Shown here: in pieces, positions 1 through 12,597 of the stretch
Position numbering within the stretch: position 1 is the first letter of the stretch
How the letters are laid out: each line of letters starts with the position of its first letter
Source: Maea johnstoni
Taxonomy: Eukaryota > Annelida > Polychaeta > Spionida > Magelonidae
Reading direction: 5' to 3'
Length of the DNA: 64,000 nt
Assembly: GCA_963942565.1 (NCBI GenBank)
Contig: OZ012693.1
Coordinates: forward strand, 8,247,111 to 8,311,110
Translations under genes and position numbers: made by a program
Notes under the pieces: model-generated
Databases searched by the model: none
What the model was told of the DNA's origin: nothing
What the model saw: the letters and a program-made list of their open reading frames with translations, nothing else

Positions 1-596
1 CAGCTTCATTGCTTCTTTTGTTTTATAACAACTGTGCTCCTGTGAAATAATACATATATGTCAACATGCCCATTGTTGGATGCTCAAAGCATGATGTTCC
101 TCAGGGTAGGTAAAACAAAGTGCACTTAGCCCATAAATGCCCTTGTGCCCTGAATGTAAATGTTCATCTAAACATCATCATTCCATGGCTATCACTATAT
201 AGCTCAAACCATGTATGTTCCTCATGGGTAGGGAAATAAAGTGCCCTTAGCCCATTATCTTGGATAAAAGCCCTTATGCCCTAAATGTAAATTTTCCTCT
301 AAACATCATCATTCCATGGCTACTATCATTATACTACATGTCTGTTATACAGGCTACATTGGTATCAAACTCATTTTCTGTTATGATATTATGGTATATC
401 TTACCACTTACAAAAGTACATGAAGGGCAGACAACTCACAGTGGCATAGCTTCTTGACCAAAACGAATCATGGGATTTGTCATAAATGACTAAACTCAGT
501 GGACTGGAATTTTGTTAAATTGGAAAATGTCCTTTTTATCTTTCCACTGAATTCCGTGGAAACTATGGCATAGCATCTCAACCTCAAGAAATCAAG

Positions 597-820
597 TTAA
601 CCCTTTTACATCTGGCACACATGTTTATGGTCTGATACTTTTTCATATAATTCATCAAATACAGTGACAATTGAAAAACAATTGAAGGGGGATTGTTAAA
701 CCCATCATGGACCACAACTTTCAGACAAATATTTCTCATGATATTACTTATCATTATTACTTATTATCAAAACATTCCATAGTGTCAGACCATGTGTACA
801 CTCCCAATGTGAATGGGTTA
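597..820. mobile_element. TTAA-flanked MITE, family c (copy 1)
   Basis: It starts TTAACCCTTTTACATCTGG and ends near CCATGTGTACACTCCC...GGGTTA. The same ends occur at about 8447-8645, 22282-22735 and 34046-34264. TTAA flanks with CCC/GGG termini fit piggyBac-type targeting; Kolobok also uses TTAA. No transposase is present. Confidence 0.55.
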
Positions 821-1392
821 CCCATTTACGCTCAGAGCAGCCAAAAGAGGCCTGATACTATTGGAAATATTTTACTTACAAAAGCATTTTAATGAAAACA
901 TTTGAAGGAGGAATGTTTATCAGAAGCCAAACAACAAATCTCCTTCAAATGTTAAATGTGAATTTTCGCTTCATTCCTAATTTATTTTTAAAAGAATGAG
1001 AATAGCAGACGATACCTTTTAGAGAAACTGTGATTGTTAATGGGTTAAGATAAAAGAGTTAAATTATTGATCATGAGGAAGCCAATTGGGGGATTGTCAC
1101 TTAGATTGAAAAGTGCCCTACTTATTTTGCCCCTGATTTCTATGGTAACTTTGTCTTGCAGATTTGTTGTCTTTGAGAAATCATGTAATGTCAAAGGGTT
1201 CAAGTATTGATCATAAATAAGATCCTCTACCACAAAATGTAATCATGCTGTCCTCCTACATTGAACAAGTGACAATACCCTGGATTAAAAGAGGAAATGA
1301 GTAATGCTAAGTGTGGTATACTGCTATACAAGCAAGTTCCAGTAGGGTTTAAAGTATCAAACAAAGCCATGGCTCATTTTAGAACTAGTGAG

Positions 1393-1428
<36 letters not shown>
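1393..1428. repeat. Poly-C tract (36 C), followed by A7
   Basis: An uninterrupted homopolymer of 36 C. Shorter tracts occur at 37160-37176, 45385-45399 and 58494-58515. The length may be an assembly estimate. Poly-Pro and poly-Gly reading frames across it are artefacts. Confidence 0.95.
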
Positions 1429-1430
<2 letters not shown>

Positions 1431-2880
1431 AAAAAGATTAAATTCTTTTTCATGCTTATTTTTGTCCTCGTTATTCTTACATACCCTACAAATAAATACA
1501 AGACAGTATTTGAATACGAAACAGTTAAGGCCTACATATATTAGTTTTATTTTGCCACAACTGACTAAATCTTTTATTGAATGAGCTTCCTCTTTCACTC
1601 TAATTGTGTTCACCTATTTGTGCCTGATTCCCTTAAAGAAATGTTGTTAACCTATGGTATTTTTGAGAATAACAATGGACTCAAGAAAAAATCATAAACT
1701 ATTTGAAGAAGAAATGTAAGTTGTATTCTGACCATTTTCCATACAATATTTTCCAAAAAAATGTTCAGGTAATAAAGATACTGAGAATCATAAGGAAATG
1801 TTTTGGGGCACTACAGGTATGAATGGGTTAAGACCATTTTTAAATGTCATTCATGTATAATCATCCATTTGAGTATATGCCAATGTTAAAAGGGTTCTTT
1901 TATTCATTTCAATAGCACTACCATATGACCTGAGTTTCCTGCGGGCAGGTTGCTGCATTATAGTGTCACACCCACCAATAAAGTAGCCTTAAAACATGGC
2001 ATTCAGGCCAAGGAATATGACTTTTAATATCTGAGGAATGGTGTTTTGGGTAAGAATTTGTTTTATTCAATAGTTGCAGAGATTCAGCAGAATGTAAGCC
2101 AGTGACCTTAAAATGAGGTTGTGGCCCTGCAGAATATAAATAGACTGCAATAACCATTTCCCTAGGAAAACAGGATTAGGATATCTCAATCTGAATCCTA
2201 TTCAAGTGGCATCCATCATATGGCCTCCTGAACGAACATGTTGTGAAGGCATCCCTCGTTCATCTTACAGTTAACCCTTTAACTAACACTCAAATTCTAA
2301 TGCTGAATTAGACAAGCGTCAATCATCTAGAGGGAATATAGGAATTTGAATTAAACCCCTTATGTGTTAAAATTTTTAATTTAAATGACAGAACACAACT
2401 TTTGGAGTTGACTCAAAATAATGATTTTGAGTTGAAATACATACAGTTTCCCCATCCTCGTCAAATCCTGTTGTAGGGGCAAATCCAGTATCTGTACATG
2501 GCAGGTATTGATTTTTCAAGGTTTCAAGTTTTTTGCGAGAACATGGCCAAAGGCTCACCTAATTGAGTCAGATTTCTGTGTTAAATTGAGTGTGGCACGT
2601 GCTCTAGATGTAGGGAGGCAAAGAGGATGGATCAAGGTTTCTTGAGGCTGCTTGACACTACACAATATGCATTAAAAAGGATTCCCATCGATTCATTGTC
2701 TTAAGTACTCACAGATTAAATCACAGGGTTGACCAATATTGGCCTATGAATGAATGAATAGGAAATTCATTCATCATTTTTATAGACGATGAATTCATTG
2801 ATCCAGAAGGCAGCAACCTGCTAGCCTTTACTACAGTGGTTGCTGTTTAGATTTAATTATGTGTTCCAGAGAACAGAGGG

Positions 2881-3380
2881 CATACCTGAATGCCCAGCCC
2901 AGTTTGCTGCCACAACCTAGCTTGTAAGGCATTTTAGGTTTTTGTTTGTACGCCTACGTACCTTCATTCAGCTTGGGTGCTCAGATTGAATAATTCCCTG
3001 GTCACTTGGCCATGGTCTATACAGCCGGGCATGATAGAATGGCTTCTAACTCTTTTATGGTCAAAGTTCCAACTTGACATGTATAAGTGTTTGGATGCTT
3101 TGATATTTGAGAGAAGATAATGAGAATCAAGCAAATCAAGGTCATACCTGAATGCCCAGCCCAGTCTGCTGCCACAACCTAGCTTGTAAGGCATTCTAGG
3201 TTTTTGTTGTACGCCTACGTACCTTCATTCAGCTTGGGTGCTCAAATTCCATAGTCTATACAGCTGGCCATAATAGAATGGCTTCTAACGCTTTTATGGT
3301 CAGAGTTCCACCTTGACATAAGTGTTTAGATGCTTTGATGTTTATGAGATTAAAATAAAAATCAAGCAAATTTAAAATAC
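2881..3380. repeat. Tandem duplication, 262-bp period, two copies
   Basis: The string CATACCTGAATGCCCAGCCC starts at 2881 and again at 3143. The copies run in parallel through GTACGCCTACGTACCTTCAT and ATAGAATGGCTTCTAAC to ATCAAGCAAAT. The second copy has small internal deletions. No coding potential was seen. Confidence 0.9.
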
Positions 3381-3829
3381 TTGGAAGAAAGCTGTTGAGT
3401 ACAATCTATCTATCATATTATTTCTGATATGATCATAATGACAACTTTGTTAGAAATTATCCAGAAAATTATAGTCCAGCCTTTTTGGAACTCTCGAGGG
3501 ATTGAATTTGATAAACCCATCGGCCAACTGAGCTAGACAGAGCAAGTTAGGCATAAAATATTATAATGGTCCCAGAAACCAATGACCAAACAATGATTTA
3601 CTGTATAACTAGTATATTTACAAGCATTTATTTTTTGCTAATTTTGCGCTCCCCATGATAGCGCCAAAATAACATCCTTCAAATAAATATCTATATAGTA
3701 ATAGAAAATAGTTTGTGCTTGAGTGCTTGAATGCACAAATTTAAAGTAGCACAAATACCCTCCAGCAGGGGTGTAAAGTGAAATTTTTAGCACTCCAAAT
3801 TAAAGCTGTATACAATAACTCGCTCATAC

Positions 3830-4273
3830 CAAGAGCTCTTATTGGCAAATGTTGTCTGCTTCTTTGATACTCTTTAGAAAAAAGACTTTGGGATAAAACA
3901 TCGATTCACTAAATATTCGAAGAACAGGCGGCTGAGTTTCAATTACAGTTTCTCCTTCAAATATCCCCCACAGATGCTTTTTTTGTTTACACAGAATTAG
4001 CAGAATAGTCAAGGTGTTATTGGACACTACAGGCATGAATGAGTACATCCATTCATGCCTGTAGCAGCCAAAACCATCTGATTATTTTGGGGATATCTCT
4101 CTAAAAAATGCAATATTTAGAACATAATTGAAGGAGGGTTGTTCCTTAAAACTCTATCTTCAACTCTCCTTCAAATAGTTTGAAAAGTTATGTTTCACTT
4201 CAAAATTATTTTCAAAAATATGACAGGTCCAGACGACACTTTTCAAGTAGATCTCCAGGCATGAATGGGTTAA
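3830..4273. mobile_element. Two adjacent TTAA-flanked MITEs, family b, tail to tail
   Basis: The second copy (4041-4273) runs from CATTCATGCCTGTAGCAGCC to AGGCATGAATGGGTTAA, with internal complementary stretches TTGAAGGAGGGTTGTT and CAACTCTCCTTCAA. The first copy is more diverged. Their junction (about 4028-4063) is a palindrome, CTACAGGCATGAATGAG followed by CATTCATGCCTGTAG. Confidence 0.6.
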
Positions 4274-5143
4274 GGAACAAAGCCAAGCAGTCCTGCTGGT
4301 TTTCAATTGTTCCTCTTAAATGGTTATCGATTCTTCGGCCTTTCTTCAAGAACGCTAAGCCCATCAGATATTTCTCTTACCAGTATGGAGCGATAGCATT
4401 AAGCAAAAGAATGATAGTGCTCCAGTATTCTGTCACATATTCAACTATGTGATCATATGTACTACTAGAAATTTAGAAATTTCCAGTAAACCCTCAATTG
4501 GTATAAACTCAATTATGTTTGTGGCAGAACAAAAACAAACAACCATAAGCTGTTTCAAGTGGACTCAGAATTTCTGGTTTAATAGGACTGTGCTAGTGTA
4601 AGTTTTTTCCAATTTTATTCATATTTTACAAAAAAAAAACACTCCCCTAACCTTATCTTATTTTCATTCATTTTAGTTTATATCAATGGAAGCAGGTAAA
4701 TTCCATTTTAAGAATTTTTAGGTATTTTATGCATTGGACAGTTTAAACAGGTCAATTCCTATATAAGAAAAAGTAATTTCTTAGTTTGTGTAATAAATGA
4801 GGAAAAAAGTTGGCATTTTTGTTTCACAAAATTTGTTCAAAAGTGTTTTCTGAGTGTTCCTCATATCCTTTACATACAATACTGAGCGCTGTTGCATATT
4901 ACATGAAGGCTTTAAATCAATGGATGCCTTAAGGTATTCTATGAGTGTAACAAATTCCGAAATATTAATCTTTCTTGAGACACTCAATTAAAAATAATGA
5001 GACTTTTTATACATTTTAAAACAGAATGAGAATGGGAATGAGCCTCAGCATGTTCCCAAGCTCGAAAATTATACACCTCATGCAAGAAATGTATACCTCT
5101 ATACCTCGTGATTTGAGGAACCTATTCATGCCACCTAACCCTT

Positions 5144-5225
5144 ATGATGCTGGTGGCTAATTTGGTCATTACAAAATGCTGCAAAATCCCTGAGAAATAA
5201 CTGAAACCCTGGCACATGGGTATTC
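5144..5225 (-). mobile_element. TTAA MITE family a, truncated
   Basis: A reverse-strand fragment (GATGCTGGTGGCTAATTTGG ... GGCACATGGGTATTCATT) of the family whose complete copies lie at 19541-19758, 19821-20024 and 24089-24300. Confidence 0.7.
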
Positions 5226-8200
5226 ATTACGTGGATATCAATGGGATTAAACAACAATTGTGCCTGCCTAAATTGTGCGTGTGGCATGTGCTACCTATAT
5301 TGTTGTGGTTCAAATATGGTCATTTATCAATACTTGGAACCAAAAACCATTCTCAACGCCAGTTGGGAATAGACACTGGGAATCATTTTTCTTCAATAGG
5401 TATTTCTGCCTGGTAGTGGTAAAAACCTGTTTCTTTATGCCACCTGATGTTACCCTTCTATTGAGACCAAGCGGAAGAGGCTTTTTAGGGGGAATTAGGG
5501 ACAAGATTGATTTACACAGCTTTCTAGGTGAGTTAGGGACAGAATTGATTCGCCGCCACCTCCCCACGAGTGAGAAGAACACCCACGACCACCAGTAGGT
5601 AGCCTGCAGGCCTTGCTTGTGCTTGTAGAGGGAGAGAAAGAGTGCCTAATGATTGACATTCATCTCACGCTGGCTGCCTTCGAGCTGATTACCCATCCCT
5701 CCAATCCCCGCTAACGCAATCAATGTGGCCAGTCAAAGAGATGCTGCCGCTGCTGCTGCCACGGCGGCAACAGTAAATAAAGCACACTAAATACTCCCCT
5801 TTCACTACCACTTCCACGTGGTATTTATCAAAATCTGTGTGTGGAAAAACAGATCCATGCTTCTGAAGGTACATGTTTCCTCTTATAAGGCTTCAAGATG
5901 TCATATCTATTCATCTATAAGTGCTATTATGGACTAGGCCATGAAACTTTTGGAGTACATACACATTGGGGAAAATCTGTATTCTACATCTGTTGTAGGC
6001 TGCTAGCCCAGGGCTAGTTGTTGCCACCAAACCAGGCTGACCGCAGGTAAAACACTAGTAAGACTGGCCCTGTGGGGTTAGTTGTCATCTTTAAAGGTAC
6101 AGCCAAAAACTCCATGTAGTTTTATGGAGGAAACAAAAAAGTGCTGCTACAGTTGGGTATGCTTGCAGCTGATTAGGTCAATGAGCTTGTTAAGATCTCA
6201 TTGTAGTGACAAATTTACGGTAATGCTTTTTAAATGTTGCGCTGCCAGGAAATAGATAGTAAGACTAGTAAATCTAGCCAGGCTAGTAAGACTTCTGATG
6301 AATGTTGAACCCTGAAAATATTTCAACGTTGTCCCTGATTCAAGATTCATCTAGATATATCTTGTGACTATAGTTAACCAATTTTTATTTTTTTAAGAAA
6401 ATCAAACATAAACAAGATGGGTGACAGAGTGGTGAAACTTGAGGGATGCATGATATATCTCTACAGCCATTCCTTGTCTTTCACTTTATAATCAAACAAA
6501 CAGGTTCTCAATTCTTGTGAATTCCCCATTACAAATTGGCATCAGGGATCTGTGGGTAAAATTACAATTTGGACTCACGAAGGGTAACAGGACTCTCTCA
6601 TAAATCACCAATGACCTTTACAACCACCAATAATTCTAAAGTTTTCTTTTGAGTCTAAATCCAATAGGACTATAATTACACAGCTTTTGTGTTTTTGATG
6701 ATGAACCTGACTCCTTCCGTTTACAGAATCCCAATTTTGAAATAAGATCTAACCAAATGAGTAATTACCGTAAATTCTCAGTAATTTGATACACATTTTG
6801 ATAATTATGATTTTTATGGGTTCAGGGTGGCCCATGTTTCCTGAAAATACCTTGCTGCTGTATCAGCAAGATTTATAGCTCAAGTTCCATATTTTGAGAA
6901 ATGGCAACTGGTGATAGATCGAGCGTTTCCAAGATTTCCCATCAATTATTTTACAAAATAATCATAGTGGCCAAAAATTCCTAGGGTGGTCTAAATTTCA
7001 AAGAATTTACGGTAATCACTTTTGGTTTTCAATACAACCCTTATATTTCTGCAAATGGTAGAACCTGTCATGCAAGATTTCTTTAGACAGCATTCTAAGA
7101 ATCTATCTATTTTTTAAACTCCTCAGAAACCATAAAACATGTGATGCAGACAATGGTGAATGCACATCGAGAGCAGAACTCTGAAAATACATGTTTCCAC
7201 TCTATTTAAAAACCACTCACACATGCATAAAAATACACAAATACAAAAAAGAAATATGCCCAGGAGCATAACTCTCAATGTACATGTTTCCCAATTATTC
7301 TACCAGTATTTACACATACATAAACAAATACAATATGCAAGGTTAAGGGTCTGGTTAAAAATAGTTCATCATCTTTCATATATTCCAGCATAATCGCAAA
7401 AGAACATCAGCACTTATATACAGCACATATAGATAAAATCTTCTTGAAGTGATGTGTTTCTGAAAGAGAGCTTTTCTGAAAACAGAGACTCATTCTCTGC
7501 AATCAAGTTAAAACCTTTATTCATTTGTATTAACTTTTGAAGAAACAATTAAAAATATCCTTATATCCAAGATCTATACACATATTCAGCATGGATTTTA
7601 CCAATTGTTTCACTTTTATTCAATGGCACTATTATCTTTCAAGAACAAATTTTAACTGCTGAATCAAAAACTACTCTAAAGTTAGATTTCAACCATGAGT
7701 ACCTGTAGCAGCCAAATTAATGGTTAGCTGGCTGTGGTGATAACTCTCTCAAGTATCGTACATAATATATCTGGATGATAATTTCAAAATGAAGCTCTAG
7801 GCATAAAAAGGTAAAACTAGTATAGGTAGGGACTGCGGCCACGGTCTAAGCCAGCAGCATGTCCAGGCTTCATTTGGACAACCAAAACCCTCAAAAATCA
7901 CACTTTAGCACAATATCAACTTCAACTATATATTATTGAACATTTTCCCATCAATGGAACTGCTATGGCATTTGGTAAGGAATTATACCTTTTCTCAATT
8001 TAAAAAAAAATAAGTCTTTTTGAGATTTTTGTCTGAAAATATTGTGGTTTCCCTAGAAAAATAGGACAATAATAAATTTCACAAGTTTTTGGTCATTTTT
8101 TGACACCTTTATTATTAATATTGCTAAATTGCTAAATCCTGGTTTAGACACTGACTGCACATGCCACATGGCAATAAGACAGGCTGGGATTTGGGATCCA

Positions 8201-8230
8201 TCTTTCCTGGCTATGTATACAAGAACTCAC

Positions 8231-8349
8231 CTCATAAAGAAGTAGATGTGGATCCCTCTGGCTAGCTGTTCTTGCAAGGAAGGCATCGCTATCAGCAGGA
8301 AGTTCTATTTTAACCTGACCATCTTGCACACCAGCTGCTGAGTCTGGAC
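8231..8349 (-). CDS. KCC-like gene, shared coding exon 2
   Basis: The minus-strand acceptor is TTTTCTCTCGGCAG and the donor is GAG|GTGAGT. The exon is 119 bp, entered in phase 1 and left in phase 0. After the split Gly codon it encodes PDSAAGVQDGQVKIELPADS, then DAFLARTASQ, then RDPHLLLYE. It belongs to the cytosolic N-terminus. In vertebrate KCCs the matching place reads ...NLALFEEE or NMALFEEE before RPKVSSLL, and an exon boundary falls around there; HLLLYE fits that pattern. The assignment rests on this match plus the RFQV motif in exon 1a, not on transmembrane segments, which are outside the window. Exons 1a and 1b both join it in frame. A different gene with a similar disordered N-terminus remains possible. 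Confidence 0.6.
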
Positions 8350-8446
8350 CTGCCGAGAGAAAACATACATAGTATATACATACTGTACATATATTGCCTG
8401 GAGAGAAATATAGTATGGACTCGGTTCAGTTTATTTTCAATCTTGC

Positions 8447-8645
8447 TAACCCATTTGTGTCTGGAGTGAAAACATGGTTTAATCACTTTGAACCTAAACT
8501 CATAGACTAACCTTTGAAAATATATACTAAGAAGTATTGTTAAGCACAGTAAGATACAACTTTTAGTCAAATACTTCCCTAAAATATTTCCTTGCTATCA
8601 AGATATTTCCATATGTATCAGACCATGTGTACACTCTAAAGGGCT
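8447..8645. mobile_element. TTAA MITE family c (copy 2, diverged)
   Basis: It begins TAACCCATTTGTGTCTGGAG and ends AGACCATGTGTACACTCTAA-AGGGCTA, matching the copies at 597 and 34046. It sits about 100 bp upstream of the exon 2 acceptor, on the intron side. Confidence 0.5.
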
Positions 8646-10333
8646 AGAACATGATTCCTGTTATTGAAACCTTTCCTTGCTTTCAGATGATAGTGTTCAT
8701 ACAGGAAGATGCAGGAAATAAACCATAACTTTTCTGCTAAAATGTTTTCGATAAAATCATGTTAATTAATCAACCAACATAAAGAAAAATAAAATTTGAG
8801 TTTCATGTCACTAATTGCATACCATAAGAATTTAATTACATGTATACATTCATCATCTAATGGAGAATTCGATTTATATTTCATTTAATATTGAAAAAAA
8901 AAATCACTCTTGAATAGATAGCTCCTCATGCTTGAGCTGTGTTTACCCATTTAAATGCATCTGATCAGTACTCTAATATGCTTTCGCTTGGTTGCTGGTA
9001 TACACTTCAATTGCTGTTTAGAAGCTTGCATTTGGAGTTCAAAATGAAGTGTACAAAATGAATTCGATTCTTTTAGAGAATGCAGTACATTTTAGATGAT
9101 TTTCTAGCTCAACACAATTTCATGGGCGTATTGATTTTTCTGATAGGTGAGCCTTAATGATGAGGACATTAATACCACTAATCGTCAGTAATTGAATAAC
9201 ATTGATTAAAATATTGATTAAATTCTCATGTAACATTAATATCTTTTACCTTAAAATAACAAGTTCCAGTGTAAGCTGCAAGCACGCAGAGTGATTTCAT
9301 GAATCAAACTCATTCTCTAGTGAAATGACACAACCTAAAAAATTATTTTACATCAGCGCAGTGGTGAAGATATGAAAGATTTAGAAGGTCATAAGTGAAC
9401 CATTTATTATAGTGAATGAAGCTTGAATGAATCCATGATAAAAGGCATTCCAGTGTGATTGTTATAGCTGCAAACAAAGACTGTCATCATAGGAAGTATT
9501 TCCTCATTCTATCTCCAATCAAGTAAAATAATCAATAGGCGTACTGTCATTGATAGCTAGGAATTCATCCTACAATAAAACCATTGGATAAACAAATAAT
9601 TCCTCTTTCATCAGAGGGAATGGACCTACTTTACACTGCAGGGGATCCTTCCCTTCCAGCATTCTGGACTTGTTCCCATTTCCAGCAGAAGCCAGTATCT
9701 CTGATTAATAATTGATATTTTGTTTTTTCTCTTTAAACCGTAGCAATATCCCACGCATATTTCACCACGCAAATTAAATGTACCATTATTTTGAATTCCC
9801 ATCTTTTAGGGTTGAAATGATGTGGGTTTCTTTGCTACAAGGTAACTGCCAAACTGGATCTCTGGGATCAAATTAATCTAAACCTTAAATATTTCTATCT
9901 AACAACAGGTGAGTTAAATACTATTAAGACACACACCAATAAGTACCACCTGACCTAAGATATGCACTATACAATAATTACTAGTCGTTCAAAGGCCCAA
10001 AAAAATAGGCCACTGATCATGGTCCTTTCAGGCCTTGAAAAGAAATCCCTTCTGAACCCCAACACTTGGCTATTATCATTTCAACCAGTAAACATTTTTA
10101 ACAGCTAATTTCTTCAATTAACTTTTTTTCATTTTTGGATTTTGTTTGTTTATTTTCCTCAGGGTCAACTATGACCATTGTTTAACACACTGTTGATTTC
10201 TGGTATAGTAGATATATGTAGAGCACAATAGAGCATAGTTGTGATTCTTAAGTAACTTAACAATAGTGACATTTCATATAAAGGAAGCTCTCTATTTTTT
10301 TTTTGCTATAAGTGAGCATCCTAACACTACTTA

Positions 10334-12350
10334 GGCCCGTATGCGCGGGTCACACTTTGCTAAGCGGGCGCTTAGCGTGAACCTAATGCTTAGCAAAATG
10401 TGGCTAAGGCGCCCGCTAAGCAAAGTGTGACCAAGGCGGCTGCTTAGCAAAAACTGGCTTGGTATGCAGAGGAGTTACTCAAGCCCAACTCTGCTAAGTA
10501 ACTACTCTCCCACCAAATCATGGTAAGTGGGTCAGCCCCAGGTGTGCTGCTGCACTGGTCACTGGTCAGTGCACAAACCAAACACCTACCACACACATCT
10601 CTTCACTCATTAACCACCTTTGAAGATTTGGCAGGGGATAAAACAGACTGATATAGCCTAACTTAACTTGGAGTATTTTAAAAGAAACTGTAATTATTTC
10701 AGTATAATTATATACAATGTCTGCATGCATAAGAAAAGGAGCATTTTATTTAAAAATAATTTTGTTTAATTTTCTTCATGATTTCTATCTAAATATTAAT
10801 AACATTAATAATGCATTAATGATAAATCTGGATCCATCTTACGTTTGAAGATAATTTTAGAATGCAGTATCTATTCAGTAATTATTTAAAGTAGGGTTGT
10901 TGGCTGTGTTATGCTTATTATATTCATTCCTTCAAATACTTGCCTAAAATGCTCTGGTCTAAAAGTTGTCACTGAAATAGTAGGCCTGTTTTTTGCAGCT
11001 ACCAGCATAAACAGTTTAATGCACTTTGCTATGACAAACAAACTGTGCATATATTTACTACTTAATGTTTACTAAGATCTATTTATCCATATGAGAAGGC
11101 CATTTTTTGTAAACCAAAATTCATTTCTCATACCAGTTTTGGATTTAAAACTTGTTTCTTGAATTCCTTGATAGTGCCCCATAATTCCTATATATACCAT
11201 GGCACCATGGCAGAGCAGTATTTCCAAGCAGTGACAGTATCTCTGCGGGGATAAATTTAGCAAAGAAAGAAACCAGTTTTGGTGAATGAGATTTTCATAA
11301 CTTAAATTGTAATATTTTTTCAAAAATCTGTGAAAGGTCAATTTGCCCATGAATAAAAGTTATTTTGAAGATCAATGAGCTTTGCTCTTAGCTCTAGCAA
11401 AGTTTCAGGAACATTAAACCTGAAATTTCTAAAAGTTTTGTATAAGCTTAAGCAATTATTGTCTTCAGCAACTTAAATGGCTAGATAATTTTGGTTATAT
11501 CTTGCCCAATTAGAAGCATCTTAATGAAATATTGGATGATTATTCCTTAATTTCATGCTTTATCTTCAGTTAACTTAACATAGGTGTTTCAGCTCCAAAT
11601 ATCATTTTTCAAGGTGAAAGTTTAACAGAAATAGATCAAAAGATATTTTCATAATAAATGGACTTATAATCAGGCATGTTGAAAATTCTATTTCTATTTC
11701 AAATAGATTATATCATCTTATTTCATCTCACATAATTATAGAATTGCTTGTTGTAAGCCATTACAGAACTGCTGCATAGTAATCATTGCTTCATCCATAT
11801 CTGCTGCAGCTAGAATTTTAGTCAAGACAAAAGAAAACCTGTAATAGGTGTAATTTGCATTGAGAATAGAAGAAGATATTTCTTGTAAACAGTGATTTCT
11901 AGCATTGATTTTTGTAGGCCACCCTTCATCTTTATTCTCAAAATGTTCACCTAGGAGTGTTTGATTTGTTTTTAGCGCTTTTACTTTTTGTTTTGAAGAC
12001 TTTTTTTCTCGAAAGTGCAACTTTAGCTTGCCCCAATCACTACTCAACCTCCGCTAAGCATTCTATTGTTATCAGAGGCTGCTTAGGAACTCCTCACAGT
12101 GCTGCATACTGAAAGTAGCACTTTCATAAGAAAGCAACGCTAAGCGGTCGCTTAGTAACTACTCACGGGAGTAGTTACTAAGCGACCGCTTAGTAACTAC
12201 TCTCATGAGTAGTTACTCTCATGAGTAGTTACTCTCATGAGTAGTTACTCTCATGAGTAGTTACTAAGCGACCGCTAAGCATTGCCGGTGCATACCCAAA
12301 GTAGCACTTTGCCTTGAGTAATTGCTAAGCAGGAGCCGCGCATACGGGCC
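10334..12350. mobile_element. PIF/Harbinger-like DNA transposon, non-autonomous, about 2.0 kb
   Basis: The terminal inverted repeats are GGCCCGTATGCGCGG at the left and its near complement CCGCGCATACGGGCC at the right. A TTA target duplication flanks them (10331-10333 and 12351-12353). A 3-bp TWA-type duplication with GGCCC-type ends fits PIF/Harbinger. Both subterminal regions (10345-10460 and 12050-12330) are packed with copies of GCTTAGC/GCTAAGC and palindromes such as AGCGACCGCTTAG, likely transposase-binding sites. The interior is AT-rich. Its longest frame (103 codons, minus strand, 11736-12047) resembles nothing I know, and I see no DDE transposase or Myb-like protein. Confidence 0.75.
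12169..12268. repeat. Palindromic 16-bp tandem repeat in the Harbinger-like terminus
   Basis: The unit AGTAGTTACTCTCATG is repeated about five times. GAGTAGTTACT and AGTAACTACTC are complementary, so the block can fold on itself. It lies between two AAGCGACCGCT motifs and is probably an expansion of the subterminal repeat. Confidence 0.85.
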
Positions 12351-12388
12351 TTAGTTTTTATAATACCTTCCTATTGAACAGCGATTCC

Positions 12389-12597
12389 TTAACCCTTCCA
12401 ATGATAAGGCTACTTTCATCCCAAAGATGCAAAGATTATTGAAAATCATCTAGACCCTATCATCATGTATCATGTTGGTATTAATTGGAATGCTCTCGCT
12501 GGTGTGTACCCATGTGCAAGGCTTTCAGTCATTTTTCAGGTTTTTTGCATCATTTTATAAGAGCCAAATTAGCCACGAGAAGCATAATTGTTAGAAG
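12389..12597. mobile_element. TTAA MITE family a
   Basis: It starts TTAACCCTTCCAATGATAAG and contains the family core (CATCATGTATCATGTTGGTA, ...TTTCAGTCATTTTTCAGG). It ends in a decayed AGCATAATTGTTA where complete copies read AGCATAAGGGTTAA. Confidence 0.75.

Larger units (their letters stand above)
1..8230. other. Non-coding stretch left of KCC exon 2 (probable KCC intron 2)
   Basis: No convincing coding exon was found on either strand in this 8.2 kb. If the KCC model is right, this is intron 2 on the minus strand, and the next exon (expected to encode an RPKVSSLL-like motif) lies outside the window. It holds TTAA-flanked MITE copies (about 597-820, 3830-4045, 4041-4273, and a minus-strand fragment 5144-5225), a 36-base poly-C run at 1393-1428, and a 262-bp tandem duplication at 2881-3380. 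A stretch at about 5440-5860 is less AT-rich than its surroundings and may be regulatory. The rest is unique AT-rich sequence in which I see nothing. Confidence 0.6.

Noticed and set aside
1297-1613. Poly-Pro and poly-Gly proteins
   Set aside because: They are translations of a C homopolymer.
2376-2558. Possible small minus-strand exon with TGTACAG acceptor and GTATGT donor
   Set aside because: The enclosed 47 bp gives no KCC-like peptide and breaks the frame; probably a chance pair of sites.
5275-5598. 107-codon plus-strand frame ending in a less AT-rich stretch
   Set aside because: No recognisable motif, and splice signals around it are not convincing.
11736-12047. 103-codon minus-strand frame in the Harbinger-like element
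   Set aside because: No transposase or Myb motif was seen; it is kept only as a note under the element.
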